Shown: positions 14,200 through 22,626, counted from the stretch's first letter. The stretch: 35,019 bases of DNA from Limisphaerales bacterium (GCA_025362675.1 JANYFN010000214.1:1-35019), one strand, 5' to 3'. Made by a program: numbers and translations. Notes: generated by a model from the letters alone, not told the origin.

Positions 14200-16568
14200 T
14201 TGGTAGTTTTGATGGAAACCGTGCCCGCTGGCAAACCCGGCGCGGTCGCGGTCAAAGTGAGGCTGCCGCCACTGGCGCTGGCTTTCACGAAGGCCACGCA
14301 CTCGCCTTGAAACGCGCGACGTTCATTGGCTTGAAATGGCTCGTGACTGACCGTATCGCCGCTGTCCACGCACGCGATGACGCCGGGGCCGGTCAGTTTG
14401 AACGTGATCAAATTGTCCGCGCGCGGCACCGTGATCCCGTTCGCATCCACGACGCGGACGCGAACAATAGCAACGTCATCCCAAGTCGGAGAAAGTTTTT
14501 TTGTTTCGGTGGACACAATAATTTTTTCTGCTTTGCCCGCCGTGTGTAGTGCATCCGTGGCGACAACTTTCTTTTTTTCATCGCGCACGACGGCTTTGAG
14601 CGTGCCCGGTTCATAAGGAACTTTCCAAATGCGCGGTGACGCATCGGCGTTGATTTTTTTCGCGCCAAGCGATTTACCATTGAGGAACAATTCCACTTCG
14701 TCGCAATTGGAATAAGCCTCCACCACTTCATCGTGCGGCGCGGGATTGCGCGAGGTCCAGTCGGCGAACTGCACCTGCGTGTGCAATTCTTCGCCGCCGT
14801 AGCCGGGGTCGGTCGGCATCTGGTCATTTAGCGCGGTGCGGCGGGCGAGACGCACCATCGGCTGGTTGCTCCACCAGCTCTCGCGCTCAAACGCCATCGG
14901 CTTCACTGCGCCCGTTCGGTCGAGCAAACCGGAGGAGTGATTGATCAGCGGCCAGCGACGTGATTCGCCGAGATAATCCACGCCGGTCCAGAGAAATTGT
15001 CCCGCGTGCGATGGATTATCGCGCAGCCACAGCCACGTCTGCCGGTCGTGCCGCTGCTCGGTGCCGATAATTTTCCGCGTCGGTTTGGCGCGCTGCGCGG
15101 CGAGCAATTCGTTGTCGCGATAATTTGTGCCAACGACATCCAGCAAATCCGCGAGGCCGTTGTCATAATCGTGGCTAACGTTCGGACGGAACAACGCCTG
15201 CGTGACAGGACGCGTCGGATCGGCTTCATGGGCAACCGCGACGAGTCCGGCGAGAATTTTTTTTGCCTTGTCCGCCTGTGGCGTGTCGTGGATTTCGTTG
15301 CCGACCGAATAGAGGATGACGCTCGGATGATTGCGGTCGCGCCAGATCGCATCCCGTTCATCGCGCTGCGACCACTCATCAAAAACCAAGTGATAGTCGA
15401 ACGGATTTTTTGCAACCGTCCAGCAGTCGAAAAATTCATCCAGCACGAGAAAGCCCAGGCGGTCGCACAAATCTAGAAATTCCGGCGCGGGCGGATTGTG
15501 CGCGGTGCGGATGGCATTTACGCCCAATGTTTTCAATATGTTCAAGCGCGCCTCCCAGATCGCGAGCGGCACCGCCGCGCCGAATGCGCCGCCGTCGTGA
15601 TGCAAGCAAACACCTTTGAGCACGACTTTATTTCCGTTGAGAACAAAGCCTTGGTTGGTGGTGAATTCCGCCGAACGGATGCCGAAAGTCGTGGCGACGG
15701 AATCTAAAATTACTTTGCCGTCCGAGATTTCCGTGACGACGCGGTAAAGTTTTGGACTTTCCAAACCCCAAAGCTGCGGCTTGGGGATGATAATTTGCTG
15801 GATAAATTTTCCAGCGTTTGAAGCGCCGGAGACCGGCGTTCCGCTGGGAGTGATGGCCGTCTCAACGGTGGCGACATTTTTTCCATCAGGAGAAATCAGC
15901 TTTGTTTGCAGGGTGATTCCGCGTTTTCCACGCGCTTGGCTGGTGACAAGCATTTCAATTCGCACTGTGGCTTCGGCGGCTGAAATTTTCGGCGTGCTGA
16001 CGAACACGCCGTTGTCTGCAAAGTGAATCGCATCCGTAGTGACCAACCGGACGTGCCGGTAAATGCCCGCGCCCGAATACCAGCGTGAAGCCGGTTGCTC
16101 CGAGGTGTCGCACCGCACGGCGATGACGTTTTCCGTTTTACCAAAATTCAAATGGCCGTTCATTTCGTAGCCGAAGCTCGCGTAACCAAACGGACGGCGA
16201 CCGAGATAAAAGCCGTTGATCCACACATCAGAGTTTTGCATCACGCCATCGAATTCGATGCGCACGACTTGGTTGGAGACATTTTCCGGAAGTGAAAAAT
16301 GTTTGCGATACCACGCCAGCCCGCTCGGCAGAAACGCGCCCGCACCGCCGGCGAGATTGGTTTCGGCGAACGGTCCTTCGATGCTCCAATCGTGCGGCAA
16401 AGCCAGTTTGCGCCAGGCGGAGTCGTTGAATTCATTCAGCTCGCCGCCGGGCGCGTCGGCTTTTTGGAAGAGCCAGTGCGCATCAAAATTTTCCGTCACG
16501 CGTTCGGCCTGTGCGACAAACGGCAGCAAGCTGACTGCGGCTAAAATGAGCGCTCGTTGAATTTTCAT
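14196..16568 (-). CDS. Exported GH2 beta-galactosidase-like enzyme
   Basis: This GH2 glycosidase of 790 residues counts from ATG 16568, chosen over the ATG at 16613 because MKIQRALILAAVSLLPFVAQA is a clear signal peptide. It has the jelly-roll (HDWSIEGPF, WYRKHF, DVWINGFYLGRRPFGY), an immunoglobulin-like domain, the TIM barrel with GVNAIRTAHNPP (349-360) and LVLDEFFDCW (374-383), acid/base E425 in HPSVILYSVGNE (414-425) and nucleophile E504 in KIIGTEQRHD. The C-terminal sandwich domains (VELFLNGKSLG; VRVVDANG) resemble the DUF4982-type layout of exported beta-galactosidases. GTPVSGASNAG (243-253) comes from a decayed palindromic element. It is the first gene of the seven-gene operon and the probable exo-enzyme finishing galactan oligosaccharides. 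Catalytic residues are intact, unlike the next gene. Galactosidase specificity is inferred from context. Confidence 0.92.
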   Translation of the reverse strand: MKIQRALILAAVSLLPFVAQAERVTENFDAHWLFQKADAPGGELNEFNDSAWRKLALPHDWSIEGPFAETNLAGGAGAFLPSGLAWYRKHFSLPENVSNQVVRIEFDGVMQNSDVWINGFYLGRRPFGYASFGYEMNGHLNFGKTENVIAVRCDTSEQPASRWYSGAGIYRHVRLVTTDAIHFADNGVFVSTPKISAAEATVRIEMLVTSQARGKRGITLQTKLISPDGKNVATVETAITPSGTPVSGASNAGKFIQQIIIPKPQLWGLESPKLYRVVTEISDGKVILDSVATTFGIRSAEFTTNQGFVLNGNKVVLKGVCLHHDGGAFGAAVPLAIWEARLNILKTLGVNAIRTAHNPPAPEFLDLCDRLGFLVLDEFFDCWTVAKNPFDYHLVFDEWSQRDERDAIWRDRNHPSVILYSVGNEIHDTPQADKAKKILAGLVAVAHEADPTRPVTQALFRPNVSHDYDNGLADLLDVVGTNYRDNELLAAQRAKPTRKIIGTEQRHDRQTWLWLRDNPSHAGQFLWTGVDYLGESRRWPLINHSSGLLDRTGAVKPMAFERESWWSNQPMVRLARRTALNDQMPTDPGYGGEELHTQVQFADWTSRNPAPHDEVVEAYSNCDEVELFLNGKSLGAKKINADASPRIWKVPYEPGTLKAVVRDEKKKVVATDALHTAGKAEKIIVSTETKKLSPTWDDVAIVRVRVVDANGITVPRADNLITFKLTGPGVIACVDSGDTVSHEPFQANERRAFQGECVAFVKASASGGSLTLTATAPGLPAGTVSIKTTK
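15823..15842. repeat. Coding palindromic element, decayed single arm in GH2
   Basis: GCGCCGGAGACCGGCGTTCC matches the family right arm with five central bases missing. In the GH2 frame it reads as GTPVSGA, in a loop of the immunoglobulin-like domain. It is the weakest of the five copies. Confidence 0.6.
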
Positions 16569-16701
16569 GCGGGTATGGACGCACAGCCTTGACCAAAGGT
16601 GACGCCGGCACAAGTCGCCGGAACTGTGGATGCGGCCGGAACTGGCGGATGGGCGAACAAATATTTTTTGTGATTCTCGCGCCAGCCGTTACGATGGCGG
16701 G
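16569..16701. promoter_or_regulatory. Divergent intergenic region before the glycosidase operon and UDG
   Basis: This 133-bp gap separates the divergent starts of the GH2 operon (minus) and the uracil-DNA glycosylase (plus), so promoters for both should be here or nearby. I cannot assign convincing -35 and -10 boxes. An 18-bp unit beginning CCGGAACTG and containing GGATG is repeated directly at 16618-16635 and 16636-16654. These could be two operator sites for an unidentified regulator. Confidence 0.45.
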
Positions 16702-17640
16702 ATGTCCGATGATTACCGGCAACTGCTTGATGCGACGATCCAACACCTCGAAGGCTTGCAAGCCCGCGGTGTGCGGCATGTCGCCGTCTCGCCGGAGTCG
16801 CTGCGGGCACTGGCGTTACCTGCGCGACCCGTGGCAGTAAACGCCAAAACACAAATGCAGCCCGTCATGGGAACGTCCGTGTCCGACCCGGCTCGAAGTT
16901 CATTTTTCAAACGCGCCGGGTCAGAGACCGGCGCGCCGGTGCTGACACCAAAAGCCGCTGCTGCGCTGCCGGCCGTCGCCGTCGTGCCATCACCGGCAAT
17001 TCTCAATTCTCGTTCTGCGTCCGAAAAATCCGCCGCCTTCGCTGCACTGCGGGAACGCGCGCTGGCGTGTGTGAAATGCCCGAACCTCGCGTCTTCGCGC
17101 AAGCACGTGGTATTCGGCGTCGGCAACATTGAGGCGCAACTCATGTTCGTCGGCGAAGCTCCGGGCGCGGATGAAGATGAACAAGGCGAACCGTTTGTGG
17201 GCGCAGCGGGACAGTTGCTCACGAAAATTATTTCCGCGACGGGACTTTCGCGCGCGGACGTTTACATCGCGAATATTTTGAAATGCCGCCCGGACATGCC
17301 GCCGGGTTCGAGTGGCAACCGTAAGCCGGAGCCGGCAGAAATGCAGACGTGCATTCCGTATCTGCACGAGCAGATTGATTTGATTAAACCGAAAGTATTA
17401 GTCGCGCTCGGCGGCACGGCGATGGAGGGTTTGCTGAATAAAACTGGTATCACCAAGCTGCGCGGGCAATGGCATGAGTATCGCGGCATTCCGCTGATGC
17501 CGACGTATCATCCGGCGTATCTATTGCGCAATCAGGCGATGAGCGAAAAGCGCCGCGTGTGGGAAGACATGCTCGCTGTGATGGAAAAACTCGGGCTACC
17601 CATCAGCGAGAAGCAGCAGAATTTCTTTTTGAAGACGTAA
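16702..17640 (+). CDS. Family 4 uracil-DNA glycosylase (iron-sulfur type)
   Basis: This enzyme removes uracil from DNA to start base-excision repair. From ATG 16702 (MSDDYRQLLD) the product is 312 residues. The in-frame ATG at 16630 would add a non-homologous 24 residues. Family 4 marks are the four likely 4Fe-4S cysteines C123 and C126 (CVKC), C195 (ILKCRP) and C217 (MQTCIPYL), the uracil-pocket motif GEAPGADEDEQGEPFVG (151-167), and MPTYHPAYLLR (266-276). The catalytic domain occupies about residues 108-312. The N-terminal 100 residues are a low-conservation, alanine-rich linker in which residues 56-80 (MGTSVSDPARSS to RAGSETGAP) are a complete palindromic repeat read through in frame. It is divergent from the glycosidase operon and convergent with the transglutaminase gene, 15 bp away. 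Confidence 0.95.
   Translation: MSDDYRQLLDATIQHLEGLQARGVRHVAVSPESLRALALPARPVAVNAKTQMQPVMGTSVSDPARSSFFKRAGSETGAPVLTPKAAAALPAVAVVPSPAILNSRSASEKSAAFAALRERALACVKCPNLASSRKHVVFGVGNIEAQLMFVGEAPGADEDEQGEPFVGAAGQLLTKIISATGLSRADVYIANILKCRPDMPPGSSGNRKPEPAEMQTCIPYLHEQIDLIKPKVLVALGGTAMEGLLNKTGITKLRGQWHEYRGIPLMPTYHPAYLLRNQAMSEKRRVWEDMLAVMEKLGLPISEKQQNFFLKT
16870..16937. repeat. Coding palindromic element, full copy inside uracil-DNA glycosylase
   Basis: The left arm contains GTGTCCGACCCGGCTCG and the right arm CGCGCCGGGTCAGAGACCGG, with a loop of about 14 nt. The plus-strand gene reads them as GTSVSDPAR and RAGSETGAP. It is the same element as in GH35 but inside a gene on the other strand, so insertion is independent of gene orientation. 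Confidence 0.88.
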
Positions 17641-17655
17641 TTTTTTCGTTGCCGC

Positions 17656-19782
17656 TCAACGTAATTTTTTCGCCGTGTCCGCTGTAGAAATTTTTTCCAG
17701 GCACGCTGTCACTTCCAATTTCAACTGCTGCCGTTTTTCCGCGCTCAAGCCGCTGGGATCGAAACGGTGGGCATTGTGCAGGCGCAATAATTCGCGCACG
17801 GGTGAACGCAAATCATTGAGCAGCGGTTCCGCCAATGCGCGTTCCAGCCAGTCGGCCATTGGTTCGCCGGGCTGACGGGGCGCGCCGCGAGCGGCCAGTT
17901 TTTTTTCAAGTTGGTAAAATTCCGAATCCAGTCCGGGCCAGGGCGCGCCCGGCAGATTTTTATTTTTCACGTCGCGCCGCAATTTTCCACGCCGCCGGAA
18001 GAGGATGAAATATAGCAGCACGACCAGCACGGGGATGAGCGACCAGAAGATGTATTGTTGCAAGTTCGCCTGTCGCCAGCGGAATTTGGCGAATTGAAAC
18101 GTGATCCATGATTTCAAATCCGCGAGCCATTCTTCACCAGCGGTGCGCGCGCCTTCGACCTTGATCCAGGAACCGGGCGTGGTGTCAAAATCCTCCCAGG
18201 TTTTGGTCGTGCGGTTCCACGCGAGGCACCACGCGTGCGCATCGCGTTCGCGGACCACAAAGCCGCTGCCGCGCGGCTCATGCACGGAATAACCGACGGC
18301 GTAGCGTGCGGGAATGTGCAGCTGCCGGAGAAGTAGAACGGTGGCGCTGGCAAAATATTCACAATGACCGCTGCGGCTCGTGAGCAAAAATTTTGTCAAC
18401 GGCGTCGTGCTCGGCGTCGCCAGTTTGTCGGTGCCCTGCCAAATGCTGTAGGTAAAATGATTCGCAAAAAATTGTTCAATCCGCCGCCGCCGCTCCAGTT
18501 CATTCGCGTCCGCTGGGATTTGCATTTCCGAAATCACCTGTTGTAGCGCGGGGATTTCATTCGTCGGCACGGACAAATCATAATGGTTAGTGGTGTCCAC
18601 ATCCGGGGGCGAGTCAAGGGACGCACCGCGACCGAAGGCGGCATCAAACATCAATAGACCGCGACCGGCGGCGAGCACCGCGCCGTTCTGGTTCGCTTTC
18701 AAAATCATGTAGGGCGGCACGTTTTCCAGTCGCGCGCAACCGCCGGGCAGCGGTAGCACGCCTTCGGGGGCGGCGAGTTCGCGCGACCAGCCGTTCAGGT
18801 AGCACGCGATGTTCACGCGGGAGGCGGCTTTTTTCCCGGGCAACAAATTCCAAGTGGTGTCGTCCTGCTCGACCGTGAGCGGCTCAAAATCCTTAGTTCC
18901 GCCGCCCGCGAACCACGTCATTTTTTGGGTGGCATAATTCCGGTAACTGGCTTCGCGCAGATAGGCGGGAGCATCGCCCGGTTGGCGCGGTTCGAGGCGG
19001 ATGACAATTTTAGCGGACAATTTTAATAGGCCGATGCGACCCATGCTGGTCATGCTTTGCAACGGGTCGGTGCGCTGGCTGATAAAATATGAAATCAATT
19101 GGGCGTTGAAATTTTGGATGATGCCCTGCGCGCGATTTAACCCGGCCATTTCCCCAAAACCGATGGCCAACATCGCGCTGAGCGCCAGCAGCCAGGGAAT
19201 GATGCCAAACCGTGGGGAGCGCACGAACCACAGCGCCCACGCGAGTAAAACGAAGAGTCCCCAGAAATATATTTGCCCGCCATTGTTCGTATGCACGCCC
19301 GCTGAAAACAGGCACACAAAAAAATACGAGTGCGAAATATCCAGATAGCGGCCGGCGAACGCCCGGTCGCCGTGCCGCCGCCGCCAGCGCAAAACGAGCG
19401 AGACAGCCGTGAGCGGAACCGACGGCCGTTCGTTGAACGCCTGCGCGAAAATAAACGGAAACGTGGTCATCGGCAGCCAGCGCAGAAAACGGATCGCGGT
19501 CAGCACGCCCGAATTCGCGGCCGTGGCGAGAGTTTTACCGTGGAACATACCATTGATTCCGCCCGCGTCGTTGTTGGTGAACACGTAGCCGATCAGCACG
19601 AGATTGAGCACCACGCAAAAGCTCCAGATGCGATTGAAGTCCGTGTCATCCAGTTCCCAGCGAAATGTGGTGAGGCGCGTGATTTCCAGCAACGCGCCCA
19701 TGACCGCGCCGACGAGCAACAGATCGGAGAGCCAGCCCCAGAAGAGCAAGGCGGCGAAAAGCAAGAGCGGTGGAGTTTTCAT
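17656..19782 (-). CDS. Membrane transglutaminase-like protein (TgpA type)
   Basis: This 708-residue membrane protein has a transglutaminase-like domain in the arrangement DUF3488/TgpA, transglutaminase core, DUF4129-like tail. Several hydrophobic segments cover residues 1-210 (including LLLFAALLFWGW, FCVVLNLVLIGYVF, WGLFVLLAWALWF and IIPWLLALSAMLAIGF). The core shows the catalytic triad C474 in SRSGHCEYFASA, H516 in RDAHAW and D533 in EDFDTTPGSW. A further membrane helix, YIFWSLIPVLVVLLYFILF, at about 578-596 leads to a cytoplasmic tail. It is the last gene of the MoxR-DUF58-transglutaminase operon and its ATG overlaps the DUF58 stop (ATGA). Such operons are widespread and thought to work at the envelope, but their substrate is unknown. 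It ends 15 bp from the convergent glycosylase gene with no clear terminator between. Confidence 0.93.
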   Translation of the reverse strand: MKTPPLLLFAALLFWGWLSDLLLVGAVMGALLEITRLTTFRWELDDTDFNRIWSFCVVLNLVLIGYVFTNNDAGGINGMFHGKTLATAANSGVLTAIRFLRWLPMTTFPFIFAQAFNERPSVPLTAVSLVLRWRRRHGDRAFAGRYLDISHSYFFVCLFSAGVHTNNGGQIYFWGLFVLLAWALWFVRSPRFGIIPWLLALSAMLAIGFGEMAGLNRAQGIIQNFNAQLISYFISQRTDPLQSMTSMGRIGLLKLSAKIVIRLEPRQPGDAPAYLREASYRNYATQKMTWFAGGGTKDFEPLTVEQDDTTWNLLPGKKAASRVNIACYLNGWSRELAAPEGVLPLPGGCARLENVPPYMILKANQNGAVLAAGRGLLMFDAAFGRGASLDSPPDVDTTNHYDLSVPTNEIPALQQVISEMQIPADANELERRRRIEQFFANHFTYSIWQGTDKLATPSTTPLTKFLLTSRSGHCEYFASATVLLLRQLHIPARYAVGYSVHEPRGSGFVVRERDAHAWCLAWNRTTKTWEDFDTTPGSWIKVEGARTAGEEWLADLKSWITFQFAKFRWRQANLQQYIFWSLIPVLVVLLYFILFRRRGKLRRDVKNKNLPGAPWPGLDSEFYQLEKKLAARGAPRQPGEPMADWLERALAEPLLNDLRSPVRELLRLHNAHRFDPSGLSAEKRQQLKLEVTACLEKISTADTAKKLR

Positions 19783-21122
19783 AACTTTGCCAACCCTTCC
19801 TCGATCTTTCCAACTTCCAAAATGCGCAGTATTCCCTCCGAATCCGTAAACATTCCGCCCGCGCCGGAAATCCCTTCCCCCCGCGCCACCACGATCAAGA
19901 CCAGGAGTGGCACGCCGAGCAGCTTGAGTTTTTCAACCAGACTTTTGCGGGCGTCGTCCCAGCATTGTAGCACGCAGATACAGCCGCTCACGGACGAAGC
20001 GTGGTTCAACACGAGATGTTCGAGCGTCTCAAATTTTTTATCCGCGCAATTTTTCACCGACGCCAGAATCTCCAGCATCTGGTCGGCGTGCGCGAGGCCG
20101 CGTCCGGCGGTGAAGCAATACGATTGATTGCCGACGAACAGCAGATCGAGCAGCGATTCTTGCGTGAGAATGGTGCAGGCAAACGACGCGGCGACGGATA
20201 CGGCTTCCTCCAACACTTCGCTGTTCGGCTCCTGATCGAACGTGTCGAGCACGAGCGCGTGGCGCACAAAAAATTCGTCCTCGTATTCTTTCACGATGGG
20301 CTTGCCGGTCTTGGCCCAACTGCGCCAGTGGATGTGCCGCAGCGGATCGCCGTGCCGATAATCCCGCAGCGCGACGAATTCCTCGCTGCTGCCGACGTTC
20401 GTCGCCAGCGCAACGCCGCCTTGCTGAAACCGCGCCGCGCCCGGCAGCGCCAGTGGCGGCAACGCATAACGCCTCGGTAAAATAAGGACGTTTTGCGGGG
20501 CGGACACTTTGATGAATGAGCGGAACAAGTTGAACGCATCGGGCCGCGCCACCGTCACGCCCGCGAAGTGCAGAATCCCGCGCCGCAACGGAAAAATTTG
20601 CATCAGCGCTTCCACTTCCCCGTTGGGCAGCAGCGGCGGGATTTCTGCCTCGGACAAATTGGCCCGACGAAACGGATTTCTGCTGCGCGTTTGCGAGAAG
20701 CGAAAGGGGCGCACGCGTTTGCCTTCCGCCAGTTGGAAGCCGAGCCAGTCCGCAAATGATGGTCGCGGATCAGCCAAATTTTCGAGCAGCGTGAGGCCGG
20801 CTTGGACGTTGGGCGATAGATTTTTTATCCGCACGCGATAGGGCAGCGGTAGTCCCGCCGTGCCGATGCGCGGCAGTAAACGGTGGGCGGAAAATTTACC
20901 GCGGAATCGAAAACTGAATCCGACCGCGAGCAGTAACATCGCCAGCAACAGGGCAAACGACTGGAAACTCACCGTGTTCTCGACATCCGCGCCGACCGCG
21001 CCCGTGGCTAGCAGCGCCACCACCGCGCACAGTCCCGCGCGCGTGAACCGCCGCCGCGACCAGTGCCACAGGCCGCTGGTGACGCGGTAATTCCAGTAGA
21101 TGAATTGGTAGAGGAGAGTCAC
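19779..21122 (-). CDS. DUF58 domain protein
   Basis: This is a 447-residue membrane-anchored DUF58 protein. Two hydrophobic segments are near the N-terminus (about 29-45 and 53-70: LCAVVALLATGAVGA and FALLLAMLLLAVGF). The DUF58 signature, EEFVALRDYRHGDPLRHIHW followed by RSWAKTGKPIVKEYE, lies at about 246-280. The C-terminal half looks like a von Willebrand A-type fold (HALVLDTFD, ESLLDLLFVG, GVPLLVLIVV). The start codon is GTG, giving MTLLYQF; no better ATG lies upstream before the inverted repeat. The gene lies between MoxR and the transglutaminase, the common order for this system. The MoxR ATPase is thought to act on DUF58/VWA proteins as a chaperone. Exact function is unknown. Confidence 0.92.
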   Translation of the reverse strand: MTLLYQFIYWNYRVTSGLWHWSRRRFTRAGLCAVVALLATGAVGADVENTVSFQSFALLLAMLLLAVGFSFRFRGKFSAHRLLPRIGTAGLPLPYRVRIKNLSPNVQAGLTLLENLADPRPSFADWLGFQLAEGKRVRPFRFSQTRSRNPFRRANLSEAEIPPLLPNGEVEALMQIFPLRRGILHFAGVTVARPDAFNLFRSFIKVSAPQNVLILPRRYALPPLALPGAARFQQGGVALATNVGSSEEFVALRDYRHGDPLRHIHWRSWAKTGKPIVKEYEDEFFVRHALVLDTFDQEPNSEVLEEAVSVAASFACTILTQESLLDLLFVGNQSYCFTAGRGLAHADQMLEILASVKNCADKKFETLEHLVLNHASSVSGCICVLQCWDDARKSLVEKLKLLGVPLLVLIVVARGEGISGAGGMFTDSEGILRILEVGKIEEGLAKL

Positions 21123-21127
21123 AAAGT

Positions 21128-21192
21128 ATGAATTATGAAGGATGAATTATGAAGTGGGGCCAGCGCACACCGTTTCATCCTTCATAATTCAT
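21128..21192. repeat. Inverted repeat between moxR and DUF58 genes
   Basis: ATGAATTATGAAGGATGAA (21128-21146) is perfectly inverted at 21174-21192, with a 27-nt loop. It extends by a few more pairs after one mismatch. It fills the gap inside the operon, just upstream of the DUF58 GTG start. AT-rich units of the type GAATTATGAAG repeat inside each arm. It is probably another dispersed palindromic repeat; on RNA it would form a stem between the two cistrons. Confidence 0.85.
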
Positions 21193-21207
21193 GCTTCATA
21201 ATTTTTT

Positions 21208-22158
21208 TCACGCCGGCACTTTCACTTTTTTCACCGCCTCCTCCACCACGCCGCGCGCGGTGATGCCGGAAAAACGCGCCTGTGGTTCGAGCACTAAACG
21301 ATGCGCGATGACAGGCACGGCGAGCTTTTGAATCTGTTCTGGCGTGACAAAATCAAAGCCCTCAAACAGCGCCATCGCCTGCGCGGTTTTCATCAGCGCG
21401 ATGGACGCGCGCGGGCTCGCGCCGAGTTGCACGCCTTGGGCGGTGCGCGTCGCGGAAACGAGATCCACGACGTAGCGTTTGAGTTCGTGGCTGATGCGCA
21501 CATCTTCGACGGCGCGTTTGAGCGCGATCACGTCGGCGAGCGTCGCGGCGGGTTTTAATTCATCGAGCGGATGATGATGTTCCTGCGCGGTGAGCACGGC
21601 GACTTCCTCCTCCGCCGAAACATAACCGAGTGTGAACTGCATCGCAAAACGATCCATCTGCGCTTCCGGCAAAGGATACGTCCCGCGAAATTCGACGGGA
21701 TTTTCCGTGGCGATGACAAAAAATAAATCCGGCAAATTCCGCCGCTCGCCTTCGACGCTCACTTGCGCTTCACCCATCGCTTCGAGTAGCGCGGATTGCG
21801 TGCGCGGCGAGGCGCGGTTGATTTCATCCGCGAGCAAAATGTTGGTGAACACCGGGCCCTCGTGAAAATGAAACTGTTGATCGCGCTGGTCGAAAATGGA
21901 AACGCCGAGAATGTCTGACGGCAATAAATCCGGCGTGAATTGCAGCCGCTTGAATTGTGCGTCGATGGATTTAGCGAGCGCCTTGGCGAGCGTCGTTTTG
22001 CCGGTGCCCGGATAATCTTCCAGCAACACATGGCCGCCCGCCGCCATCGCCGCGAGCAAATGGCGGGTGGCGCTATCCTGGCCCCGGATGATTTTGGCGA
22101 TGTTGGCGGCGATGCGGCGGTAAGTTTCGCGGGCGGCGGCTAAGTTGGCAGGTGTCAT
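21208..22158 (-). CDS. MoxR-family AAA+ ATPase
   Basis: This is a 316-residue cytoplasmic AAA+ ATPase of the MoxR family. Walker A is DYPGTGKTT (48-56), Walker B ILLADE (107-112), followed by INRASPRTQSALLEAMGE (113-130), the sensor region VIATENPVEFRGTYPLPEAQ and the arginine-finger region MDRFAMQF. The C-terminal lid domain is present (SPRASIALMKTAQAMALFEG). Length and order are typical. It is the first gene of the MoxR-DUF58-transglutaminase operon; the promoter should be in the 22159-22397 region. MoxR proteins are thought to help mature or activate partner proteins with VWA-like domains. Confidence 0.95.
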   Translation of the reverse strand: MTPANLAAARETYRRIAANIAKIIRGQDSATRHLLAAMAAGGHVLLEDYPGTGKTTLAKALAKSIDAQFKRLQFTPDLLPSDILGVSIFDQRDQQFHFHEGPVFTNILLADEINRASPRTQSALLEAMGEAQVSVEGERRNLPDLFFVIATENPVEFRGTYPLPEAQMDRFAMQFTLGYVSAEEEVAVLTAQEHHHPLDELKPAATLADVIALKRAVEDVRISHELKRYVVDLVSATRTAQGVQLGASPRASIALMKTAQAMALFEGFDFVTPEQIQKLAVPVIAHRLVLEPQARFSGITARGVVEEAVKKVKVPA

Positions 22159-22185
22159 GTTGGATTCCCAATTTTAACAATCAAA

Positions 22186-22335
22186 ATGATCAACGGTTTC
22201 GGATGCTACCAGTATTTCGGCGGGTTCAATTTTCCGACGCCCACGCTGGCCGCCAATAACCTATACGAATTCGTCTGCTGTCGCGAAAACTTTAATGAAA
22301 TTGAAGTCCGGTCGGGACGGGCGGGTTGCCACTAA
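22186..22335 (+). CDS. Possible small ORF, 49 residues
   Basis: An ATG at 22186 opens a 49-residue frame, MINGFGCYQYFGGFNFPTPT onward, ending RSGRAGCH. It has four cysteines, many aromatic residues and no similarity I recognise. It lies in the 239-bp gap upstream of moxR on the opposite strand. No ribosome-binding site is visible, but that is true of nearly all genes here. It may be a real small protein, a fragment, or chance. Confidence 0.25.
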   Translation: MINGFGCYQYFGGFNFPTPTLAANNLYEFVCCRENFNEIEVRSGRAGCH

Positions 22336-22397
22336 AAAATTTCCCGCGCCCTGAAGAATAAATTGGTTATCTTCCGCCGCATCAGCCAACATCGCGC

Positions 22398-22622
22398 ATG
22401 GCAAAGACGAAGGCGAAAGTTTCATTGCGATTTGAGCCAGTAGCCTCAGGGCAAATCTGGCGCGTGGAGGGCTTGAATCTACAGGTGAAAAACGTCGGCC
22501 CTTTGATGGTGCAATACAAACTCTTCAAACCCGATGCGCTCAAAGGTTCCAACGAAATCCAGGCTAAAACGGACATCGAGAAATACCTGAAAAAGCACAA
22601 GGCGATTTTGCTTTCGACGTGA
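22398..22622 (+). CDS. Small conserved-looking hypothetical protein
   Basis: This 74-residue basic protein, MAKTKAKVSLRFEPVASGQI onward, is predicted to be cytoplasmic with no membrane segment. Two short beta-rich stretches (KVSLRFEP, GQIWRVEGLNLQVKNVG) precede VQYKLFKPDA and a charged helix (KTDIEKYLKKHKAILLS). The composition is protein-like and the ORF is preferred over the 108-residue frame on the other strand, which lacks such order. It stands alone, convergent with the binding-protein gene. I do not recognise a function. Confidence 0.6.
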   Translation: MAKTKAKVSLRFEPVASGQIWRVEGLNLQVKNVGPLMVQYKLFKPDALKGSNEIQAKTDIEKYLKKHKAILLST

Positions 22623-22626
22623 TCGT

